NCBI GenBank assembly: GCA_902609065.1
Contig: CACLQJ010000005.1
Coordinates: forward strand, 1-44,607
Length of the DNA: 44,607 bases
Reading direction: 5' to 3'
Source of the DNA: an uncultured Pelagibacteraceae bacterium
GTDB taxonomy: Bacteria; Pseudomonadota; Alphaproteobacteria; Pelagibacterales; Pelagibacteraceae
Position 1 is the stretch's first letter, and each line of letters starts with the position of its first letter. Under the pieces are notes generated by a model. It did no database searches. It saw only the letters and a list, made by a program, of their open reading frames with translations, and had not been told where the DNA came from. Shown piece by piece: positions 28,200-37,801 of the stretch. A program made the position numbers and the translations under genes.

Positions 28200-28475
28200 A
28201 TGATACTCAAAGGAACTAAATTTCAAATTAAAGTTTGGAAATATTTGAAAACTATTCCAAAAGGTAAGGTTAAAACATATAATCAAGTAGCTTTGGGCAT
28301 AAAAAGCCCTAAATCAGCACGTGCTGTAGCTAAAGCTTGTGCTAAAAACCCATATGCTCCAAAAATACCCTGTCATAGAGTGATTAGATCTGATGGAACT
28401 CTTGGAGGCTATTCGGGTAGAGGTGGAATTAAGGAAAAACTCCGATTATTGAGATCGGAAAAAGTTGAAATTTAG
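28200..28475 (+). CDS. Short MGMT-domain protein (methylated-DNA-cysteine methyltransferase C-terminal domain, 91 aa)
   Basis: GTKFQIKVWKYLKTIPKGKVKTYNQVALGIKSPKSARAVAKACAKNPYAPKIPCHRVIRSDGTLGGYSGRGGIKEKLRLLRSE; PCHRV active-site motif. Start placed at MILKGTKFQ. Confidence 0.9.
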   Translation: MILKGTKFQIKVWKYLKTIPKGKVKTYNQVALGIKSPKSARAVAKACAKNPYAPKIPCHRVIRSDGTLGGYSGRGGIKEKLRLLRSEKVEI

Positions 28476-28927
28476 ACGTATTTTTAAAGCTTTTTTAGCT
28501 GAAAAAATCACTAAAATCAATACTTTTTGCTATTATTATCTGTTTTTTTTTAAAATATCGTATTTCGCCCTTTAGTTGTACCTTTATTAAGCAAACACTT
28601 AAAATAGACCCCTCTATGGTCGTTTAAATGCTATATTCAATTAGTGCATTGCTCTACTAACCAACAGTTTCAACGTTTTTTTACTACCCTATTTTTTGAT
28701 AAATTTTACAATTTTAAAGTTCTAAAACACTATATTTTAATAACTAATTTAAGTTTTTTATTAAATATAAGCATGTTTAAATTATTATTGAGAAATTCAT
28801 TTTTTTTATCTTAAATTAAATAAAATATTATCTTAATTTAAATATAATTAAAATATATAACAAATACAATGTTTTAAAATTAATATATAAAGTATTACTT
28901 TATATATTAGTAAATAAATCTTACCTA

Positions 28928-29779
28928 TTATATAAATTTTTTAAAAAGACTCTCTCGCCTAGAAATGTAAATGCCACTTAGTACAATAATAAATAAACCC
29001 AAGAAAGTCCAATTATCTGGAAAATCATTAAAGAAATAATAACCTATAATAATGTTGGTAACAATTTCAAAGTAACTTAATGGGGCTAATTTAGAGGCAT
29101 CTGCATATTTTAGGGATAATATCAACAATAAATGGCCTATACAGGCAAATATTCCTATCGCAGCCATAATAAACCACTGGTCTAAACTAGGTTTAACCCA
29201 CACAAAAGGCATTATAGTAGATATGATGATGGCCCCTACTACACCAGTTAATAATAAGGTTAATAATGGATTGTCTGAGGAACTCAATTTACGTGTAATA
29301 ATTAAATAAAAACCATACAAAACACCTGTTCCAAGTGCTGATAAACTAGCTAGATTAATCTCTAAAAATCCTGGTCTAATTACAACTAAAGATCCAATAA
29401 ACCCAATAATTACTGCTGTCCATCTTTTTACACCAACTTTCTCGTTTAAAAAAAAAGGTGAAAAAGTGGTCACAATTAAAGGAGCTATAAATGCCAAAGT
29501 TAAAGCTTTTGCAAGAGAGATAACTGAAATTGAGTAAAAAAAACAAATATTTGCTGTTAATAGAATTAAACCTCTTAAAAATTGTAATTTTGGTTTTTTA
29601 GTCCGCACTAAATTTTTTTTAAAAAAAAACAACATAATTGGTAAAACAAAAAATACAGTAAAAAAATATCTAGCCCATGTTATTTGTAATACAGGCAAAT
29701 CTGTACTCAAAAATTTAGCAAAACCATCCATAATGGGCAAAACTATCCATGCAGCTAAATTGAGGATTACAGCCCTCAT
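28928..29779 (-). CDS. EamA/DMT-superfamily transporter
   Basis: Ten-TM-like hydrophobic pattern; ALTLAFIAPLIVTTFSPFFLNEKVGVKRWTAVIIGFIGSLVVIRPG. Confidence 0.88.
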   Translation of the reverse strand: MRAVILNLAAWIVLPIMDGFAKFLSTDLPVLQITWARYFFTVFFVLPIMLFFFKKNLVRTKKPKLQFLRGLILLTANICFFYSISVISLAKALTLAFIAPLIVTTFSPFFLNEKVGVKRWTAVIIGFIGSLVVIRPGFLEINLASLSALGTGVLYGFYLIITRKLSSSDNPLLTLLLTGVVGAIIISTIMPFVWVKPSLDQWFIMAAIGIFACIGHLLLILSLKYADASKLAPLSYFEIVTNIIIGYYFFNDFPDNWTFLGLFIIVLSGIYISRRESLFKKFI

Positions 29780-30546
29780 TAAAAAAACAATTTATTAAAG
29801 TTTTCTGATGTAATTCTATCTAATTGTGAAACACTAATGTTTTTAATATCAGATAGCTTTTTTAAAGTATGAATTATGAAACTAGGTTCATTTTTTTTTC
29901 CACGAAAAGGATCTGGTGCTAAAAATGGACTATCAGTTTCAATTAACAAATTTTCTGAAGGTATTAATTTAAATGTATTACATAAATCTTCAGATTTTTT
30001 AAATGTTATTATACCGCTTGCAGAAAAATAAGCATTTAAATTAAGTAATTTTTTGGCAAAATCTTCTGAGCCTGTATAACAATGCATCAATATTTTAGGT
30101 TCATATTTCTTGTAATTTGACAATATATCAAATGTTTCAGTTTCAGCATTCCTAGAGTGTATTATTATAGGTACATTCAATTCTATAGAAGCTTCTATAT
30201 GATTTGTAAAACTTCTGGTTTGGGATAATTTATCACTATTAGTATAATAAAAATCGAAACCAGTCTCACCTACTCCAATTATTTTTTTATTTGATTTGAC
30301 TTTTTGAAAAATAATTTCTTTAGAAACTTTATTATTATTCGTTTCATGGGGATGAATACCATAAGTTCCATATATGATGGGATCTTTTGCTATTAAATTA
30401 AGAATATTTTTAAATCCATCGTCAGTAGTGCAGATTGTCAGCAATTTTTCAATGCCTAAAGCTTTAGATCTATTTAGAATATCATCTATATTGGTATAGA
30501 TTGGCTCATGATCTAGATGACAATGTGAATCAATCATTGTTTTCAA
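29779..30546 (-). CDS. tatD: TatD family metal-dependent hydrolase
   Basis: MIDSHCHLDHEPI, GTYGIHPHE, GVGETGFDFYYT, PIIIHSRNAETETFDIL, LLIETDSPFLAPDPFRGKKNEPSFI. Confidence 0.95.
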   Translation of the reverse strand: MKTMIDSHCHLDHEPIYTNIDDILNRSKALGIEKLLTICTTDDGFKNILNLIAKDPIIYGTYGIHPHETNNNKVSKEIIFQKVKSNKKIIGVGETGFDFYYTNSDKLSQTRSFTNHIEASIELNVPIIIHSRNAETETFDILSNYKKYEPKILMHCYTGSEDFAKKLLNLNAYFSASGIITFKKSEDLCNTFKLIPSENLLIETDSPFLAPDPFRGKKNEPSFIIHTLKKLSDIKNISVSQLDRITSENFNKLFF

Positions 30547-32068
30547 TTTTTTTAAATAAAATAGGAATTTTATTTATTTTACCACTATTTATGAAATTGT
30601 TATTATTTATTGTTTCAAAATTGTTGTTTTCAATTTCAATATTAAATATTTTCATTGTTTTTTGGGCTGTGTTTGGAATTATGGGATATAGCAAGATAGT
30701 TACTTTTCGGATTAATTCTAAAGAAGTATATAATATCGTATTAAGTCGTTTTTTATCCCCCTTTTTTTTCCATGGTTCTTGATCATTAAAATATTTATTT
30801 GCAGCAAATAATTGGTCAACTATGAAATTAATATATGAATTAATATCTTGTTTATCTATATATTCGACTATTTTTGTACAGTTGTCTGTATATTTTGACA
30901 ATAAATTTAAATCTTCATCAATAAAATTTACATCGTTAGATATTTCTGAATTCATGTTTTTTTCACAAAAAGACGTAACTCTTTGACATAAATTTCCATA
31001 ATTATTTGCTAAATCGCTATTTATACAATTTTCTAATTTTTCTTTAGAAATGTTCCCATCATTGCCAAATGATACCTCTTTAATTAGGTAATACCTTAAT
31101 GGATCTAATCCATATGTATTAATGATTTCAATCGGGTCTAAAATATTGCCTTTTGATTTGGACATTTTTTCATCTCCAGATAAGATCCACCCATGTCCAT
31201 ACACCCTTTTAGGTAGCTTAATGTCCGCTGCTAAAAGGAATGCAGGCCAATAAACAGCATGAAATCGCAGAATATCTTTCCCAATGACGTGCAAATCAGC
31301 TGGCCAAAAGTTTTTATATAACTGATCTTTTTCATTTGGATAATTTAATGCACTTAAATAATTTGTTAAAGCATCTAACCAAACATACATAACATGTTTT
31401 TCATTAGTTGGAACAGGTATACCCCACTTGAAAGATTTTCTACTTACTGATAAATCTTTTAGTCCACCTTTAACAAAACTAACAACTTCATTTTTTCTCG
31501 AAATTGGTAATATAAAATTTGGATTTTCCTCATAAAATTTGAGCAACGGCTTTTCCCATTTAGACAATCTAAAAAAATAAGACTCCTCCTCTACCCACTC
31601 TACAAAGGACCCTGAAATTTTTGATTGTTTGGATCCATTGATTTCTTCAATTTCATCTTCGGTATAAAATGCTTCATCAGAAACAGAATACCATCCAGAA
31701 TATTTGGATAAATATATTTCTTCTTTTTTTTCTAAAATATTCCATATATTTCTTGCTGATACCTTGTGTCTTTCTTCAGTGGTTCTAATGAAGTCATCAT
31801 TAGAAAGATTTAAAGTTTTACTAAGATCTTTAAACGTCTGACTTATTTCATTACAGAAATCCAAAGGGTCTTTATTGTTATTTTTTGCAGCACGTTCTAT
31901 CTTTTGACCATGTTCGTCGGTACCAGTTAAATAAAAAACTCTGTAACCTTGCATTCGTTTAAATCTTGCAAAAAAATCTGCAATTATACTTGAATAAGCA
32001 TGACCCATGTGGGGTTTAGCGGATGGATAATATATAGGTGTTGTTATATAATAATTTTTATTTTCCAT
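30530..32068 (-). CDS. metG: Methionyl-tRNA synthetase
   Basis: YYITTPIYYPSAKPHMGHAYSSIIADFFARF (HIGH-like HMGH), TGTDEHGQKI, YVWLDALTNYLSAL, DEKMSKSKGN (KMSKS). Confidence 0.97.
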   Translation of the reverse strand: MENKNYYITTPIYYPSAKPHMGHAYSSIIADFFARFKRMQGYRVFYLTGTDEHGQKIERAAKNNNKDPLDFCNEISQTFKDLSKTLNLSNDDFIRTTEERHKVSARNIWNILEKKEEIYLSKYSGWYSVSDEAFYTEDEIEEINGSKQSKISGSFVEWVEEESYFFRLSKWEKPLLKFYEENPNFILPISRKNEVVSFVKGGLKDLSVSRKSFKWGIPVPTNEKHVMYVWLDALTNYLSALNYPNEKDQLYKNFWPADLHVIGKDILRFHAVYWPAFLLAADIKLPKRVYGHGWILSGDEKMSKSKGNILDPIEIINTYGLDPLRYYLIKEVSFGNDGNISKEKLENCINSDLANNYGNLCQRVTSFCEKNMNSEISNDVNFIDEDLNLLSKYTDNCTKIVEYIDKQDINSYINFIVDQLFAANKYFNDQEPWKKKGDKKRLNTILYTSLELIRKVTILLYPIIPNTAQKTMKIFNIEIENNNFETINNNNFINSGKINKIPILFKKIENND

Positions 32069-32987
32069 TTAACACTCTAGACTTAAATTCTAAAAAAAAG
32101 ATTTCTAAATCTAAATTAAAATTTATTATATCAGAAAACTTTTTGTTAAAATAATATGTAAGCTTTAAAAAATTTTCATTTTTGCTTAATCGATATTTCT
32201 TTATAAATAACATTTCTATTAAAATTTTAATATTATCAACAGAAATATTTTTATTACGATAAACATTCTTTTCAATAATTTTTTGTAAAATTTCTTCCAG
32301 GGTTAAATTTGTAATTTCAACATCTAAGATTTTAATTAACTCGATTAATGAGATAACGTCACCAGGTGTTAGAAATGGATCTTTAAATTCCTCTGATAAT
32401 TCATCAAATATATTCTCGTCAAAGTATTGATTAATTATCTCTGTTTTATACTTATTATCCAAGTTCAATCTATAAGTAATGCATCGAGATTTTATTGTAT
32501 CAAGAATAGATTTTGAACTATTGTGTGTTAAAAAATAATGGACATTCTTATTCGGCTCCTCGATAAGTTTTAGTAATCCATTGGATGATGCAACAGATAA
32601 ATTTTCAATATCTTCAATTAATATAATTTTTAACTCGTCATTAAATGAAGATTTATTAACAAAATTATATAAATTTCTAATTTGAGATATTTCAATATAT
32701 TTTTTATCTTTTTCTTTACATATTTTATGAAAGTTTGGGTGAGAATTATTTTTTAATAAAATAAAACTTTTATTTTTATCATTTATGATATTCATATCTA
32801 AATTGTATGCAAATTGTTCATTCATAGAAAAAATATAATTGATAAAATGGTTTGTAAGAAGAAGTTTACCAATTCCTCTGCGTCCAGAAAAAATAAGTTT
32901 ATTTGGTAGATTTTTATTTAAATAGATTTGAGACAGATCCCTAAAATAACTTTCAAACCCTAACAACTTTAAATTAAAATTATTCAT
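32058..32987 (-). CDS. holB: DNA polymerase III subunit delta'
   Basis: PNKLIFSGRRGIGKLLLTNHFINYIF...IILIEDIENLSVASSNGLLKLIEEPNKNVHYFLTHNS...IKSRCITYRL. Confidence 0.9.
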   Translation of the reverse strand: MNNFNLKLLGFESYFRDLSQIYLNKNLPNKLIFSGRRGIGKLLLTNHFINYIFSMNEQFAYNLDMNIINDKNKSFILLKNNSHPNFHKICKEKDKKYIEISQIRNLYNFVNKSSFNDELKIILIEDIENLSVASSNGLLKLIEEPNKNVHYFLTHNSSKSILDTIKSRCITYRLNLDNKYKTEIINQYFDENIFDELSEEFKDPFLTPGDVISLIELIKILDVEITNLTLEEILQKIIEKNVYRNKNISVDNIKILIEMLFIKKYRLSKNENFLKLTYYFNKKFSDIINFNLDLEIFFLEFKSRVLNGK

Positions 32988-33604
32988 TTATATAAATTTT
33001 TACTAATTGTATTTAATATTTGTGCTGTATTTTCAATTCTATTTTTTTCAGTATTAATTATTGTAACATTTTTTTTATTTTTTAATAATTTAATAAAACC
33101 GTTTTGCACTTTTTTATAAAATTTTAGACTAAATTTGTCATATCTATTATTATTTTTTCGTTTTTTTATTCTTTTAAGAAGATTTTTTTTGTCAACAGTG
33201 TGCAAGAAAATATGTTTAATTTTAATATGTTTTACTAAAAAATTGTTTAATTTTTTTATTAAATTAATATCTATATTCATCCCATAATGCTGATATGCTA
33301 ATGTGGAGTAAATAAATCTATCAATTAAAATTATCTTTTTACCTTGATACTTGTTAATAATTTCATTTATATTTTCATTTCTTGATGCTAAATAAAGAAA
33401 CAAATCTGTAATTGGACTAAAATTTGATTTTGTATTCAATAATATATTTCTTATTTTTTCTGAATTTTTTGATCCACCAGGCTCACGCAATATGATGTAA
33501 GGTATTTTTTTTTTCTTTAAAAACTTGCTTGCCAGTTTAATTTGTGTAGTTTTTCCAGTACATTCTATACCTTCGAATAAAAATATTGGATAATTAGACA
33601 TCAC
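32984..33604 (-). CDS. tmk: Thymidylate kinase
   Basis: IFLFEGIECTGKTTQIKLASKFL, ILREPGGSKNSEKIRNILL, LFLYLASRNENI, IILIDRFIYSTLAYQHYG. Confidence 0.95.
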   Translation of the reverse strand: MMSNYPIFLFEGIECTGKTTQIKLASKFLKKKKIPYIILREPGGSKNSEKIRNILLNTKSNFSPITDLFLYLASRNENINEIINKYQGKKIILIDRFIYSTLAYQHYGMNIDINLIKKLNNFLVKHIKIKHIFLHTVDKKNLLKRIKKRKNNNRYDKFSLKFYKKVQNGFIKLLKNKKNVTIINTEKNRIENTAQILNTISKNLYK

Positions 33605-34745
33605 CCCAAATCAAATAATTAATAGAAGTTAAAATTCTTGAAAAAATATTTAACTTTTTAACATTTTCGTATGAAAGTAAATCGTGTTCTTCTAATAATT
33701 CATCCTTATAATATATTTTTAATTTACCCAATACTTGATCTTTTGAAATAGGTGCATTTATAGGTCCAGAGTATTCCATAATAGCTTTCAAATTTTTTTT
33801 TCTAGCTTTTGGAATTGTTTTATAAATATCTTTTTTCACATATGCTTCGATTTTTTTTTTCTTACCAAGCCAGACTTCTACTTGTCCAATGCTTTTTTCC
33901 TTGTCAAATAATTTTATTGTATCAAAATTAGTTAATCCATATGTCAGTAATTTTGCAGATTGCTTAGATCGAGAATTTTTACTAATAAATCCACTGCCAA
34001 CAGCTATTAATCTCCTATCATTTCTTTTAATAGTGGATGCAAGTGAGAATTTTTCTACTGCAAGATATCCAGTTTTAATTCCATCAGCACCAAAATTTTT
34101 ATACAATAATGGATTTCTATTCCCTTGTGTTATTGGATCACCTCCAGTTCTTTCCCATGTAAATGTTGTCTCCTTATACATCTCATAATATTCAGGATAA
34201 TTCTTTATAAGATAATTAGACATTATTAAAATATCACGCACAGTAGAGTAATTATCTGGATCATTAATACCGGATGAATTTGAAAAATTTGTATTCTCCA
34301 TTCCTATTTCTTTTGCTTTTGAAGTCATCATCGCAGCAAACTCTTCTTCAGTTCCAGCGATACCTTCAGCTAATGCAACACATGCATCGTTACCAGACAC
34401 TATAATTATTCCTCTTAGCAAATTCTCAACACTAACCATGTCACCTACCATTATAAACATAGATGAATAGCCTGATTGAGACAATCTCCAAGCGTTTTCA
34501 GATATTATAAATTTTTCATCAAAAGTAAGATCCCCCTTTTCAATCAAATCAAAAGCGATTATTGAAGTCATTATTTTAGTCATAGAAGCAGGGTAAATAG
34601 ATAAGTCAGGTTCTTTTTGATATAATATTTCCCCAGATAAGTAATCTTGTAGAATTGCAGTTTTAGCATCTACATCGAAGTTCGCTTTTAAATTTGTTGT
34701 GATAAAAAAAATTATTAAAAAATAACATATAATTTTGTTTTTCAT
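33594..34745 (-). CDS. D-alanyl-D-alanine carboxypeptidase (PBP5/6 family)
   Basis: PDLSIYPASMTKIMTSIIAFDLIEKG (SMTK), VSGNDACVALAE (SGN), ADGIKTGYL (KTG). Confidence 0.95.
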   Translation of the reverse strand: MKNKIICYFLIIFFITTNLKANFDVDAKTAILQDYLSGEILYQKEPDLSIYPASMTKIMTSIIAFDLIEKGDLTFDEKFIISENAWRLSQSGYSSMFIMVGDMVSVENLLRGIIIVSGNDACVALAEGIAGTEEEFAAMMTSKAKEIGMENTNFSNSSGINDPDNYSTVRDILIMSNYLIKNYPEYYEMYKETTFTWERTGGDPITQGNRNPLLYKNFGADGIKTGYLAVEKFSLASTIKRNDRRLIAVGSGFISKNSRSKQSAKLLTYGLTNFDTIKLFDKEKSIGQVEVWLGKKKKIEAYVKKDIYKTIPKARKKNLKAIMEYSGPINAPISKDQVLGKLKIYYKDELLEEHDLLSYENVKKLNIFSRILTSINYLIWGDV

Positions 34746-35485
34746 ATTTTAATTATTTCTATATTTTCAAAATTTAAATCAGATATTTTATTAAATGCAT
34801 TTTTTAAAGAAGTTAAGTTATAATATGGTCCTAAATATACTCTAAATTGAGTTTTTGAAAGCTTATTAATATTAATATTATTAATATTAAATTCATTTTC
34901 AACTCTTTCTTTTAACATTGAGGCAGTATCGTAAAAATAAAAATCACCTAGTTTAATAACGTATTTAAATACACTTAATTTAGATATTGATGTTTTGTTC
35001 GTTTTATTACTTGATAAATCTTTAATGCCTATTTCAAGAACAGGTGCACTAACTGCAACATTTTTTTCTTCATCAAATGTTTTGGCTTTATTAGCCAGAA
35101 AAACAGAATTTTTGTCTATTTCAACAACTTGTATATATGGTTCGTCTTCATTTAATTCTAATTCATGAGCAATTCTTTTGGAAATAACCGAATTATAAAA
35201 AAATGGGTATTTATCATTTTTTCCAACAATAGCTAGTATTGTTTTCTTATTTAAAAGATTTTTTACTATTACATTTGTGCCTTGTTTCAAATTTCTTTGA
35301 AATATTATATATGACCTATTATCCAATTTTTTTTTAATTTTCCCGTTTTCAAAAAGTTCTTTTTCAAAAATTAAAGCAAAACCAGAGTTAGTAAAAGGTT
35401 CTTTAAAATTAATTACCGCTTCTCTTTCTATTGGTGAACAAGATGTTAAAAGATATGTAAATAATATAATTTTATAATATCTCAT
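34742..35485 (-). CDS. RlpA-like double-psi beta-barrel lipoprotein with C-terminal SPOR-like region
   Basis: Lipobox TYLLTSCSP; LKQGTNVIVKNLLNKKTILAIVG..; C-terminal KLGDFYFYDTASMLKERVENEF...QFRVYLGPYYNLTSLKNAFNKISDLNFENIEII; between mltB and dac genes. Confidence 0.7.
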   Translation of the reverse strand: MRYYKIILFTYLLTSCSPIEREAVINFKEPFTNSGFALIFEKELFENGKIKKKLDNRSYIIFQRNLKQGTNVIVKNLLNKKTILAIVGKNDKYPFFYNSVISKRIAHELELNEDEPYIQVVEIDKNSVFLANKAKTFDEEKNVAVSAPVLEIGIKDLSSNKTNKTSISKLSVFKYVIKLGDFYFYDTASMLKERVENEFNINNININKLSKTQFRVYLGPYYNLTSLKNAFNKISDLNFENIEIIKI

Positions 35486-36461
35486 AAAAATTGTCCTTTA
35501 AAGTACAAACTGCTAATGCAAATCTTAACGATCTATTCCATTTTAAAACTAATTCATAATTATTGAAAACTATATAAGCTGGAGAAAAAATATTAGCATC
35601 ATCCACAATATCTTTGTCAGGTGTTATTATTGCGATTTTAGTATTATCTTTTATATCTATAGCATCAGTATTTTTTATAAATTTTTTATAATATTTAAAT
35701 TTTTTTTTATGTTTAATCATTTTTGCTGAGGTATTTAAATATTTTATAGGAATATTGTCTTTTAATACAACTTTTTTAAAACAAGGACTTCCTTTTTTCC
35801 ATCCTATTTTATGAATATAGTTAGCGGCAGAAGCAAAAGAATCATTAATTGACTTCAAATCAATAGTTTTATTATTATCGTAATCTATTGCATAATTTCT
35901 AATTGTAGAAGGCATAAATTGAAAATTACCAAAAGCACCAGCCCAAGAACCATAAAGTACTTTGTGATCTATAACTTTTAAATCTATTAATTTTAATACT
36001 ATTAATAGTTCATTTGAAAAAAATTCACTTCTTCTTTTATCAAAACTTAGTGTTGCTAACGATGACACGATATCCATCTTACCTAAATATTTGCCATAAT
36101 TAGTTTCTATAGCCATTAATGCAAGTAATAATTCTTTTTCTACAGAAAATTCTTTCTCTATTTCATTAATAAAGCTTTTATTTAAATTATATAATCTAGT
36201 TCCGTTATAAACCCTTTTGCTTGTTACTCTTTTATTAATATATGTTAACGTATCTTCATAAAACTCAGGCTGATATCGATCGTATTTAATTACATTAGGT
36301 AAAAATGTTGCATTTTTTAAAACTAAATTAATTGTATTTTGTGAAACACCTTCACTTATTGCGAATTTTGAAAAACTATTTAACCAATTATTAAATTCAT
36401 CATTAGCGTCTGCATTATTTAAAATTAAAAAAATTATAAAAAAAGCTTTAATTATTTTCAT
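35472..36461 (-). CDS. Lytic murein transglycosylase (MltB family)
   Basis: LLALMAIETNYGKYLGKMDIVSSLATLSFDKRRSEFFSNELL...GSWAGAFGNFQFMPSTIRNYAIDYDNN...DSFASAANYIHKIGWKKG. Confidence 0.93.
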   Translation of the reverse strand: MKIIKAFFIIFLILNNADANDEFNNWLNSFSKFAISEGVSQNTINLVLKNATFLPNVIKYDRYQPEFYEDTLTYINKRVTSKRVYNGTRLYNLNKSFINEIEKEFSVEKELLLALMAIETNYGKYLGKMDIVSSLATLSFDKRRSEFFSNELLIVLKLIDLKVIDHKVLYGSWAGAFGNFQFMPSTIRNYAIDYDNNKTIDLKSINDSFASAANYIHKIGWKKGSPCFKKVVLKDNIPIKYLNTSAKMIKHKKKFKYYKKFIKNTDAIDIKDNTKIAIITPDKDIVDDANIFSPAYIVFNNYELVLKWNRSLRFALAVCTLKDNFYEIL

Positions 36462-37326
36462 ATAAATCTCTCATATATATAAATACAGCAATCCATATAA
36501 AAATAAAACTAATCAACTTTTCGGTTGAAAAAGGTTCATTAAAATATAAATAACCTAGTAAAAATTGGCTAGTTGGGGTTATAAAAAATATCATTCCAGT
36601 GGTACTTAAACCCGCTTTCTCTAGTCCTTTAATGTAAAAAAATAGTGGAATCACTGTCATTGGCCCAGCTAAAAATAACAAAAACATACTAATAGGTTCA
36701 TTTATTGAAAAATTATTAAAATTATTTTGTAAAATAAAATATAAAAATAATAAAGCTAATGGTAAAGCAAATATACTCTCTACAAACAAACCAATATCAG
36801 TATCTACATTTATTTTTTTTCTTAATAAGTTGTAAATGCTCCAAAAAATAGCTACAAAAATTCCAACCCAAGGAAACGATTCAAAGTTATATAAAAGATA
36901 AATTGATGAAAGAATTACAATAGTAATTGATATCATTCTTTTTTGATTTAATTTTTCTTCGAAAAAAATAAAACCTATAAAAACATTTAATATAGGAAAT
37001 ATAAAATATCCATAGCTTGCATCTATTATTCTATCTGTTGAAACGGCATATATCCATGTTGTCCAATTTGCTAAAATTAAAATACTAGTAATAAATAATA
37101 TAAATAAGTTTTTTTTATTGTAGAAAATTTTTTTAAAAAGAAACCATTTTTTAAAATATATAGTTGTTAGAAATAATATTATACAAGTCCAAAAACTACG
37201 GTGTACAACAACCTCTATAGTGCCAGCATAACTAATATACTGAAAAAAAAATGTTCCTAACAAACCCCACCAAAGAGATCCAACTGTTGCAAAATAAATT
37301 CCATTTTTTAAGTTTTTGTTTTTCAT
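36448..37326 (-). CDS. rarD: RarD-like EamA family transporter
   Basis: KNGIYFATVGSLWWGLLGTFFFQYISYAGTIEVVVHRSFWTCIIL...ANWTTWIYAVSTDRIIDASYGYFIFPILNVFIGFIFFEEKL. Confidence 0.88.
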   Translation of the reverse strand: MKNKNLKNGIYFATVGSLWWGLLGTFFFQYISYAGTIEVVVHRSFWTCIILFLTTIYFKKWFLFKKIFYNKKNLFILFITSILILANWTTWIYAVSTDRIIDASYGYFIFPILNVFIGFIFFEEKLNQKRMISITIVILSSIYLLYNFESFPWVGIFVAIFWSIYNLLRKKINVDTDIGLFVESIFALPLALLFLYFILQNNFNNFSINEPISMFLLFLAGPMTVIPLFFYIKGLEKAGLSTTGMIFFITPTSQFLLGYLYFNEPFSTEKLISFIFIWIAVFIYMRDLYENN

Positions 37327-37429
37327 ATCACTTTTACTAAATAAAGATTTTATTAAAGTATTTAATTAATATTGAAATATACATTTTTTTTGTTGTATTT
37401 TATTATTATACTTATAAAACCTTGCCTTA

Positions 37430-37519
37430 GGAGAGATGGCTGAGCGGTTGAAAGCACCGGTCTTGAAAATCGGCAAAGGGGCAACTCTTTCCTGGGTTCG
37501 AATCCCAGTCTCTCCGCCA
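37430..37519 (+). tRNA. tRNA-Ser (anticodon TGA), CCA encoded
   Basis: ggagagatggctgagcggttgaaagcaccggtcttgaaaatcggcaaaggggcaactctttcctgggttcgaatcccagtctctccgcca, with long variable arm. Confidence 0.96.
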
Positions 37520-37525
37520 TTTTTA

Positions 37526-37783
37526 TTAATAACTTTGAAAAAGCTTTAAAATATTTAACAATAAATTGTCTTTAAAATCTATTAATGATTCTTTTTTTTT
37601 AATTGATTTTAAAGTTTCGTCATCCAAATTTATAAATTTATTTAATGCTTCTAAATGATTATCATCAAGATTGTCTATAATTGATCTTACAAAACCTATC
37701 ATTAATATATCCATCTCTTTTGTTCCTCTATAAGAAGCACGATAAATAATTTTATTTTTAAGATCTTCTTTATTTGATGACAT
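37526..37783 (-). CDS. sdhE: FAD assembly factor SdhE
   Basis: KNKIIYRASYRGTKEMDILMIGFVRSIIDNLDDNHLEALNKFINLDDETL (RGTKE motif); divergent from recG. Confidence 0.9.
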   Translation of the reverse strand: MSSNKEDLKNKIIYRASYRGTKEMDILMIGFVRSIIDNLDDNHLEALNKFINLDDETLKSIKKKESLIDFKDNLLLNILKLFQSY

Positions 37784-37801
37784 AGTTATATAAACAATAA
37801 C

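Noticed and set aside
28011-28286. Minus-strand ORF (91 aa) across the structured RNA
   Set aside because: Open only because the region is GC-rich; it overlaps the RNA stems and the MGMT gene and has no recognisable family.
34860-34895. attaatattaatattattaatatt tandem-like repeat
   Set aside because: Low-complexity Asn/Ile codons within the RlpA-like gene in AT-rich DNA.
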